10,335 nt of DNA from an uncultured Oscillospiraceae bacterium (GTDB taxonomy: Bacteria; Bacillota_A; Clostridia; Oscillospirales; Oscillospiraceae): positions 1 through 10,335 of the forward strand of contig CAKUMR010000023.1 of assembly GCA_934667865.1 (NCBI GenBank). The letters run 5' to 3'. Below are positions 5,923-10,335 of this stretch, one piece after another (position 1 is the stretch's first letter; each line of letters starts with the position of its first letter). Below the pieces are notes generated by a model, which made no database searches, was not told the DNA's origin, and was given only the letters and a program-made list of their open reading frames with translations. A program made the translations under genes and the position numbers.

Positions 5923-6957
5923 ATGGAAGATATCAAACTGACCAAGCTGGCCAAATGCGCCGGCTGCGGCGCCAAGGTGGGCGCGGGCGTGCTGGCGAAG
6001 CTGCTCGACGGCATCAAGGTCCATTCCGACCCGAATCTGCTGGTCGGCTTTGACAAATCGGATGATGCCTCGGTCTACAAGGTCACGGACGAGCTTGCGC
6101 TCGTGCAGACCGTGGACTTTTTCCCGCCCATTGACGACGATCCTTACACCTTCGGGCAGATCGCCGCGACCAACGCACTGTCCGATGTCTACGCCATGGG
6201 CGGCGAGCCGAAGCTGGCGCTGAACATCATGGCGGTGCCGGACAGCCTGCCGAAGGAGGCCGTCCACGCCCTGCTGCGCGGCGGCTACGACAAGGTCTAT
6301 GAGGCCGGGGCGATCATCACGGGAGGTCACAGCATTCTGGACGACGAGCCGAAGTACGGCCTTGCCGTCACGGGCTTTGTCCACCCGGACAGACTCCTGA
6401 CGAATTCCGGTGCGAAGGCGGGGGACGTGCTCTTCCTGACAAAGCCGCTGGGGATCGGAATCCTGACGACGGCGGGCAAGGCGGAGCTGCTGGAGCCGGA
6501 GGAGCGCGCGCACGTCACGGCGCTCATGACGACGCTCAACAAGGGCGCGCGCGACGTGATGGTCAAATACCGTGTTCATGCCTGCACGGATGTGACGGGC
6601 TTCAGCCTGATGGGGCACGGACTGGAGATGGCGCAGGGCAGCGACACGGAGCTGCATATCGACACCGCGCAGGTCGATTTCCTGCCGCGGGCGGTGAACT
6701 TTGCCGATATGGGAATCCTGCCCGCAGGGATGTATCGCAACCGCAATTTTGCGGAGGAATTCGTGGACGCGGGCGAGGTGCCGCTGGCCGTGCAGGACGC
6801 GCTGTACGATCCACAGACCTCCGGCGGCCTGCTCATTGCCGTGCATCCGGACGACGCCGAGGCGATGTATGCGGAGCTGAAAAATGCCGTACCCTCGGCG
6901 CAGCGCATCGGCACGGTGGAAGCCTATCGCGGCGGGAAACGGATATTCCTGAAATAA
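5923..6957 (+). CDS. selD: Selenide, water dikinase (selenophosphate synthetase)
   Basis: Makes selenophosphate, the activated selenium donor, from selenide and ATP (releasing AMP and phosphate). The 344-residue protein aligns well with E. coli SelD. CAGCGAK (12-18) carries the catalytic Cys15 (equivalent to E. coli Cys17) and Lys18 (Lys20). The codon for residue 15 is TGC, so this is the Cys form rather than the selenocysteine form. E. coli Cys19 is replaced by Ala17. ATP/Mg ligands are seen in KSDDASVY (Asp47-Asp48) and ATNALSDVYAMGG (Asp88). TGGHSI, the DVTGFSLMGHG loop and the C-terminal DPQTSGGLL are present. GGAGGG (5908-5913) serves as ribosome binding site. Last gene of the operon, followed by a strong terminator. 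Its association with yqeB and yqeC suggests use in molybdenum hydroxylase maturation, with or without selenocysteine synthesis. Confidence 0.97.
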   Translation: MEDIKLTKLAKCAGCGAKVGAGVLAKLLDGIKVHSDPNLLVGFDKSDDASVYKVTDELALVQTVDFFPPIDDDPYTFGQIAATNALSDVYAMGGEPKLALNIMAVPDSLPKEAVHALLRGGYDKVYEAGAIITGGHSILDDEPKYGLAVTGFVHPDRLLTNSGAKAGDVLFLTKPLGIGILTTAGKAELLEPEERAHVTALMTTLNKGARDVMVKYRVHACTDVTGFSLMGHGLEMAQGSDTELHIDTAQVDFLPRAVNFADMGILPAGMYRNRNFAEEFVDAGEVPLAVQDALYDPQTSGGLLIAVHPDDAEAMYAELKNAVPSAQRIGTVEAYRGGKRIFLK

Positions 6958-6961
6958 AAAC

Positions 6962-6990
6962 GCAAAAAACGGGGTTTTCCCGTTTTTTGC
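6962..6990 (+). terminator. Terminator of the yqeC-yqeB-selD operon
   Basis: A perfect 12-bp stem (6962-6973 with 6979-6990) has a GTTTT loop, starting 5 nt after the selD stop. The A6/T6 tracts lie inside the stem, so it can act in both directions. It separates the operon from the IclR-family gene downstream. Confidence 0.82.
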
Positions 6991-7045
6991 AAAGCACTGC
7001 TTGCGAACATGAATTCACAATGATCGAACGAAAGGCGGGATTCCC

Positions 7046-7822
7046 ATGGCAACGAGGGGAAGACGGGTCCACTCCATTGAAAAATCCATCCAGCTTCTCG
7101 ACTGCTTCTGGCAGGAGCGGCGGCCTCTCTCATTGAGCGAGCTGGAACGCATGACCGGCTGGGCGAAGAGCACCATCCACGGCCTGCTTGCCTCCATGCT
7201 GGACTCGGCTGTGATTGAGCAGAACGAAACCGACGGGAAATACCGGCTGGGCTATCACCTGTTTGAGCTGGGAAGCGCCGTCAGTCAGGGGTGGAATGTG
7301 CCGGAGGTCTGCAAGCCGCATTTGCAGGGCATTGTCGATCAGCTCCGCGAGTCGGCCTATCTGGCGCGGCTTTCGGGCGACGAACTGATCTTAGTGGACT
7401 GCGAGGAGCCGCACACGAATTTTCGCGTGGCCTCCGAGGCCGGGACGCGCCTGCCGCTGCACTGCACGTCGCAGGGCAAGATCATCCTCGCTAACCGTCC
7501 TGCCAGCGAGGTCGGGGCGCTGCTGCGCCGTAGGGAGCTGCACGCCTATACGGATGCGACGGTCACGGACGCGCAGACGCTTTTGCAGGAGCTTCCGGCG
7601 CTGAAGCGCGCGGGCTACGCCGAGGAGCGGCAGGAATACCGGCTGGGACTGCAATCCGTTGCCGCGCCGATCTTCGACAGCCGCGGCGCTTGCAGCTATG
7701 CCATCGGCGTGATCTGCATGGCGACGGTGAGCGAGGAGCGCTTCGTGCAGATGCGCACGGCGGTCGCGGCGGCGGCCTGGGCGGTGTCGGCGGAGCTGGG
7801 CTGGCAGAATCGGGGAAGATGA
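7046..7822 (+). CDS. IclR-family transcriptional regulator
   Basis: A 258-residue DNA-binding regulator with the usual IclR architecture and length. The N-terminal winged helix-turn-helix (about 8-70) opens with VHSIEKSIQLLDCF and has its recognition region around LSELERMTGWAKSTIHGLL. The effector-binding domain (about 85-255) contains RLPLHCTSQGKIILA, the ligand-pocket stretch typical of the family, and GYAEERQEYRLGLQSVAAPIFD. AAAGGCGG (7031-7038) lies 7 nt before the ATG. No convincing promoter is visible in the 55 nt between the selD terminator and the start; a TTGCAA/TGAATT pair (6987-6992 and 7010-7015) is weak and overlaps the terminator stem. No metabolic gene lies beside it, so effector and targets cannot be inferred; the family often controls aromatic-acid or sugar-acid catabolism. 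Confidence 0.92.
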   Translation: MATRGRRVHSIEKSIQLLDCFWQERRPLSLSELERMTGWAKSTIHGLLASMLDSAVIEQNETDGKYRLGYHLFELGSAVSQGWNVPEVCKPHLQGIVDQLRESAYLARLSGDELILVDCEEPHTNFRVASEAGTRLPLHCTSQGKIILANRPASEVGALLRRRELHAYTDATVTDAQTLLQELPALKRAGYAEERQEYRLGLQSVAAPIFDSRGACSYAIGVICMATVSEERFVQMRTAVAAAAWAVSAELGWQNRGR

Positions 7823-7923
7823 TTCAGACTGTTACGGAAGTAAATTAAAAAATCCCGTCCATAAGACGGAAAGTCTGTCAAAAAAACCTATCCAGCCAAA
7901 ATATTCGGAGGGAAGGAAAGAGT

Positions 7924-7950
7924 GAAAGGGAACCGTCAGGGTTCCCTTTC
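7924..7950. repeat. Perfect 11-bp inverted repeat
   Basis: GAAAGGGAACC (7924-7934) and GGTTCCCTTTC (7940-7950) pair perfectly around GTCAG. No T run follows on the + strand (GCGTTC), so it is not a standard terminator. It lies in the middle of the candidate element. Confidence 0.8.
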
Positions 7951-7975
7951 GCGTTCAATAACCCGCCGCAGCGAC

Positions 7976-8018
7976 CAAAATTGCAAAATAATACTACAAA
8001 CTATATTTTGCAATTTTG
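7976..8018. repeat. Perfect 15-bp AT-rich inverted repeat
   Basis: CAAAATTGCAAAATA (7976-7990) and TATTTTGCAATTTTG (8004-8018) are perfect complements separated by 13 nt. The stem is A/T-dominated, unlike the GC-rich terminators elsewhere in the window, and no gene ends beside it. Confidence 0.85.
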
Positions 8019-8020
8019 TT

Positions 8021-8065
8021 GGCAGCTTGCTCAAAAGTCCTTTTGGACTTTTGGGACAAGCTGTC
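8021..8065. repeat. Long interrupted inverted repeat
   Basis: An outer stem CAGCTTG/CAAGCTG (8023-8029 with 8057-8063) and an inner stem AAAAGTCC/GGACTTTT (8033-8040 with 8045-8052) are joined by a small internal loop (CTC opposite GGGA) and closed by TTTT. G-U and G-C pairs extend the base to 8021/8065. Its last bases (8063-8065) are also used by the adjacent terminator-like hairpin, so the two folds compete. Confidence 0.75.
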
Positions 8066-8087
8066 CTGTCCATAGGACGGATTTTTT
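8063..8087 (+). terminator. Terminator-like hairpin before the CsoR-like promoter
   Basis: GTCCT (8063-8067) can pair with AGGAC (8074-8078), or GTCC (8068-8071) with GGAC (8075-8078), followed by GGATTTTTT (8079-8087) and a second T-rich stretch (8091-8094). It could stop transcripts reading out of the IclR gene. The stem is short, so efficiency is uncertain. Confidence 0.5.
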
Positions 8088-8090
8088 CTC

Positions 8091-8119
8091 TTTTCAAGCG
8101 GTGAAAAATGTGGTATAGT
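8091..8119 (+). promoter_or_regulatory. Promoter of the CsoR-like gene and lepA
   Basis: TATAGT (8114-8119, 5/6 match) is preceded by TGG (8111-8113), giving an extended -10 (TGn). A weak -35, TTTTCA (8091-8096, 4/6 match), lies 17 nt upstream. The expected start is near 8126. It probably drives both the regulator and lepA, since only 13 nt lie between them. Confidence 0.65.
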
Positions 8120-8151
8120 AGTTTAGAATATACAAAACAGAGGAAAACACC

Positions 8152-8496
8152 ATGGAACACGACGAACACGAACGCCTGCACGAGCTGGGCATTGCACACG
8201 AGCATATACACGAGCACGGGCACAAGCACCCGCACGTGCATGAAAATCAGAAGCTGGTTTCCAACCGGCTGGCACGCGCCATCGGCCATTTGCAGAAGGT
8301 CAAGCGCATGGTGGACGAAAACGAGGACTGCTCGGCGGTGCTGGTGCAGCTTGCGGCCGTCCGCGCTGCGCTGGAGAGCACCGGCAAGGTGATTCTACAG
8401 GATCACATCCAGCACTGCATCGTTGATGCGGTGGAGGAGGGCGACGAGCAGGCGATCACCGATCTCTGCGCCGCCATCGACAAATTTTTCAAGTAA
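8152..8496 (+). CDS. CsoR/FrmR-family metal-sensing repressor with His-rich N-terminus
   Basis: 114 residues. Residues about 33-114 form the all-helical CsoR/FrmR (DUF156) fold: [17 protein letters not shown], then [16 protein letters not shown], then [15 protein letters not shown]. The Cys60-His85-Cys89 triad has the same spacing (25 and 4 residues) as the Cys36-His61-Cys65 copper(I) site of Mycobacterium tuberculosis CsoR, so a Cu(I) sensor is likely, though nickel or sulfur sensing occurs in relatives. Residues 1-30 are unusual, with 11 His, mostly as HxH pairs ([15 protein letters not shown]), able to bind Cu, Zn or Ni. GAGG lies 8 nt before the ATG. No copper ATPase or chaperone is adjacent. 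lepA follows after 13 nt and is probably cotranscribed. Confidence 0.9.
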   Translation: MEHDEHERLHELGIAHEHIHEHGHKHPHVHENQKLVSNRLARAIGHLQKVKRMVDENEDCSAVLVQLAAVRAALESTGKVILQDHIQHCIVDAVEEGDEQAITDLCAAIDKFFK

Positions 8497-8509
8497 AGCA
8501 GGAGCAACT

Positions 8510-10315
8510 ATGACTGACCTATCCAAGCTGCGCAATTTTTCCATCGTTGCGCACATCGACCACGGGAAATCCACACTGGCCGACCGCCTGCTGGAGGAAT
8601 GCAACACCGTTGACCGCCGCGAAATGGAGGACCAGATCCTCGACTCCATGGATCTGGAGCGCGAGCGCGGCATCACCATCAAGGCTCGCGCCGTCAAGCT
8701 GAACTACACCGCCGACGACGGAGAAGACTATACCCTGAACCTGATCGACACGCCGGGGCACGTGGACTTCAACTACGAGGTTTCGCGCTCACTGGCGGCC
8801 TGCGAGGGCGCGGTGCTGGTCGTGGATGCCTCGCAGGGCATCGAGGCCCAGACCCTTGCCAATACCTACCTCGCCATCGACGCGGGGCTGGAGGTCGTGC
8901 CGGTCATCAACAAGATCGACCTGCCCGCCGCCCGTCCGGAGGAGGTCAAACACGAGATCGAGGACGTCATCGGCATCCCGGCGCTGGACGCGCCGGAGAT
9001 CTCCGCGAAGAACGGCATCAACATCCACGCCGTTCTGGAGGCGATCGTCGCCGGCATCCCCGCGCCGCAGGGCGACCGCGAAGCGCCGCTTCAGGCGCTG
9101 ATCTTCGACAGCCAGTATGACTCCTACCGCGGCGTCATTGTCTATCTGCGCGTCAAAAACGGCGTGCTGCGGCCGGGTATGGATATCCGCATGATGGCCA
9201 CCGGCGCGGAATACAGGGTTGTCGAGGTCGGCGTCCTGCATCCGAACGAGATGATCCCCGTCGACGCGCTGGGCGCGGGCGAGGTCGGCTATCTGACGGC
9301 TTCCATCAAAACCGTTGCGGACACCCGCGTGGGCGACACCGTCACCGAGGCGGCGCGCCCCTGCGCCGAGCCGCTGCCGGGCTACAAGACCGTGCAGCCC
9401 ATGGTCTACTCCGGCGTCTATCCCGCCGACGGCAGCAAATACGGCGACCTGCGCGATGCGCTGGAAAAGCTCAAGCTCAACGACGCCTCCATGTCCTACA
9501 CGCAGGAGAGCTCCATTGCGCTGGGCTTCGGCTTCCGGTGCGGCTTTTTGGGTCTGCTGCACATGGAGATTATTATGGAGCGGCTGGAGAGGGAATACAA
9601 TCTCGACCTCATCACCACCGCGCCGAACGTCGTCTACCGCGTCACCAAGACCAACGGCGAAACGGTCGAGGTCTATACGCCGCTGAACTACCCCGATCCG
9701 GCGGAGATTCAGTCGAGCGAGGAGCCCTTTGTCAGGGCGAGCATCCTCACGCCGCCGGAATACGTCGGCAATATCATGGATCTGTGCCAGCAGCGCCGCG
9801 GCGAGTACCGCGATATGACCTATCTCGACGAGGGGCGCGTGGAGCTGCGCTATTATATGCCGCTCAACGAGATCATCTACGATTTCTTCGACGCACTCAA
9901 GTCCCGTACGCGCGGCTACGGCTCTCTGGACTACGAGATGGACGGCTACCGCCCGTCGCGGCTGGTGAAGCTGGACATCCTGCTCAACGGCGAGATCGTC
10001 GACGCGCTGTCCTTCATCCTCTTTGCGGACAACGCCTACGCGCGCGCCAGAAAGATCTGCGAAAAGCTCAAGGAGAACATCCCGCGCCAGATGTTTGAGA
10101 TCCCCGTGCAGGCGGCGGTCGGCGGCAAGATCATCGCCCGCGAGACGATCAAGGCCCTGCGCAAGGACGTGCTGGCCAAGTGCTACGGCGGCGACATCAC
10201 GAGAAAGAAGAAGCTGCTGGAAAAACAGAAGGAAGGCAAGAAGCGTATGCGCACCTTCGGAACGGTATCCGTGCCGTCCGAGGCGTTCATGGCGGTCTTG
10301 AAAATGGACGAATGA
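8510..10315 (+). CDS. lepA: Elongation factor 4 (LepA), translational GTPase
   Basis: A ribosome-associated GTPase with back-translocation or initiation-related roles; membrane association under normal growth is reported in E. coli. The 601-residue length matches the family (about 600). GTPase motifs: G1 AHIDHGKST (14-22), the switch I segment with RGITIKA, G3 DTPGHVDF, G4 NKID. Domain II and the EF-G-like domains III and V follow, and the LepA-specific C-terminal domain ends in [25 protein letters not shown], the hallmark that separates it from EF-G. The start is ATG at 8510, with AGGAG (8500-8504) 5 nt upstream; the frame stays open upstream of it, inside the CsoR-like gene, but lacks homology. 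It is likely cotranscribed with the upstream repressor, and its stop overlaps the next start codon. Confidence 0.98.
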   Translation: MTDLSKLRNFSIVAHIDHGKSTLADRLLEECNTVDRREMEDQILDSMDLERERGITIKARAVKLNYTADDGEDYTLNLIDTPGHVDFNYEVSRSLAACEGAVLVVDASQGIEAQTLANTYLAIDAGLEVVPVINKIDLPAARPEEVKHEIEDVIGIPALDAPEISAKNGINIHAVLEAIVAGIPAPQGDREAPLQALIFDSQYDSYRGVIVYLRVKNGVLRPGMDIRMMATGAEYRVVEVGVLHPNEMIPVDALGAGEVGYLTASIKTVADTRVGDTVTEAARPCAEPLPGYKTVQPMVYSGVYPADGSKYGDLRDALEKLKLNDASMSYTQESSIALGFGFRCGFLGLLHMEIIMERLEREYNLDLITTAPNVVYRVTKTNGETVEVYTPLNYPDPAEIQSSEEPFVRASILTPPEYVGNIMDLCQQRRGEYRDMTYLDEGRVELRYYMPLNEIIYDFFDALKSRTRGYGSLDYEMDGYRPSRLVKLDILLNGEIVDALSFILFADNAYARARKICEKLKENIPRQMFEIPVQAAVGGKIIARETIKALRKDVLAKCYGGDITRKKKLLEKQKEGKKRMRTFGTVSVPSEAFMAVLKMDE

Positions 10316-10335
10316 GAACGGTCACGATCTATACC
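10312..10335 (+). CDS. Start of a downstream gene, possibly ribonuclease HI (partial)
   Basis: An ATG at 10312 overlaps the lepA TGA (ATGA, 4-nt overlap) and opens a frame reading MRTVTIYT to the end of the window. This closely resembles the usual start of bacterial RNase HI (MKxVTIYTDGACSGNPG), so rnhA is the best guess. Only eight residues are visible and the catalytic Asp would be the next residue. No strong ribosome binding site precedes it, consistent with translational coupling to lepA. Confidence 0.5.

Larger units (their letters stand above)
7847..8087. repeat. Hairpin-rich AT-rich element, possible MITE/REP-like insertion
   Basis: This accounts for most of the 329-bp gap between the IclR gene and the CsoR-like gene. 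The ends are imperfect inverted repeats: the left begins AAAAAATCCCGTCCATAAG and the right end, read on the other strand, begins AAAAAATCCGTCCTATGGAC, so the first nine bases are identical and GTCC follows after one extra C. Inside are three strong hairpins (7924-7950, 7976-8018, 8021-8065) plus terminal small hairpins followed by T runs facing outward. Base composition is far more AT-rich than the surrounding genes. No transposase is present and no clear target-site duplication was found. A non-autonomous transposable or repetitive extragenic element is the best guess; copies elsewhere in the genome would be needed to confirm it. Confidence 0.45.

Noticed and set aside
5965..5969. Possible selenocysteine codon in SelD
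   Set aside because: Many SelD proteins have selenocysteine at the catalytic position, but here the codon is TGC (Cys15), and no in-frame TGA interrupts any gene in the window.
5437..6846. A 469-codon open frame on the - strand across yqeB and selD
   Set aside because: It lies wholly antisense to two well-supported genes, has no homology I recognise, is rich in Arg, His, Ala and Gln as expected for a GC-rich complement, and has no ribosome binding site or promoter.
7010..7017. TGAATTCA palindrome upstream of the IclR-family gene as an IclR operator
   Set aside because: Only 8 bp, does not extend, and IclR-type sites are usually longer; too weak to annotate.
7922..8104. A 60-codon GTG-start frame (MKGNRQGSLSRSITRR...) with a GGAGGG-like sequence upstream
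   Set aside because: The frame runs straight through three perfect inverted repeats, so its sequence is dictated by the hairpins, and it ends in the promoter of the next gene. It could be annotated as a hypothetical protein in repeated copies of the element, but nothing shows it is translated.
7823..8151. CRISPR array in the repeat-rich gap
   Set aside because: The repeats are inverted pairs of different sequence, not direct repeats with regular spacers.

Overview
The window is about 60% GC, with compact genes, strong AGGAGG-type ribosome binding sites and near-consensus sigma-A promoters spaced 17 nt. RNase Y, LepA, a CsoR-type repressor with a His-rich N-terminus and a YqeC-YqeB-SelD cluster together suggest an anaerobic, GC-rich Gram-positive gut bacterium, probably Clostridia of the Oscillospiraceae type (Oscillibacter/Flavonifractor-like). 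That placement is inferred from gene content and style, not from any search.

Layout. Positions 1-912 hold the 3' part of galE (UDP-glucose 4-epimerase, + strand), convergent with galM (aldose 1-epimerase, - strand); both act in the Leloir galactose pathway and share a hairpin terminator. Upstream of galM on the - strand, behind its own terminator, is rny (RNase Y). A roughly 280-bp divergent control region follows: a near-perfect promoter for rny points left and another points right to a 63-codon gene of unknown function. That gene meets a ModE-type DNA-binding protein gene (- strand) at a bidirectional terminator.

Positions 4387-6990 form the most distinctive block. The ModE-like regulator is divergent from a tight operon, yqeC-yqeB-selD, the accessory module of selenium-dependent molybdenum hydroxylases. 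The two promoters lie back to back with their -35 boxes as a perfect inverted repeat. A ModE-style palindrome (TGTTAT-N12-ATAACG) sits on the -10/start region of the operon promoter, and the regulator's own -10 box is so close to its ATG that its mRNA is probably leaderless. SelD makes selenophosphate; YqeB and YqeC are thought to help deliver selenium to the molybdenum cofactor site. No hydroxylase, selA, selB or selC is in view.

Positions 7046-7822 encode an IclR-family regulator. The 329-bp gap after it (7823-8151) is AT-rich, full of perfect hairpins, and has imperfect inverted repeats at its ends; it looks like a small non-autonomous (MITE/REP-like) element. Next come a CsoR/FrmR-family copper-sensor-like repressor with a His-rich N-terminal tail (own promoter), lepA (EF4) 13 nt downstream, and the first eight codons of a gene that resembles rnhA (RNase HI), overlapping the lepA stop codon.

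Most genes are conventional. The points worth following are the ModE-like regulator and its operator over the selenium operon, the predicted leaderless transcript, the hairpin-rich element, the strongly promoted small protein and the His-rich metal sensor placed in front of lepA.
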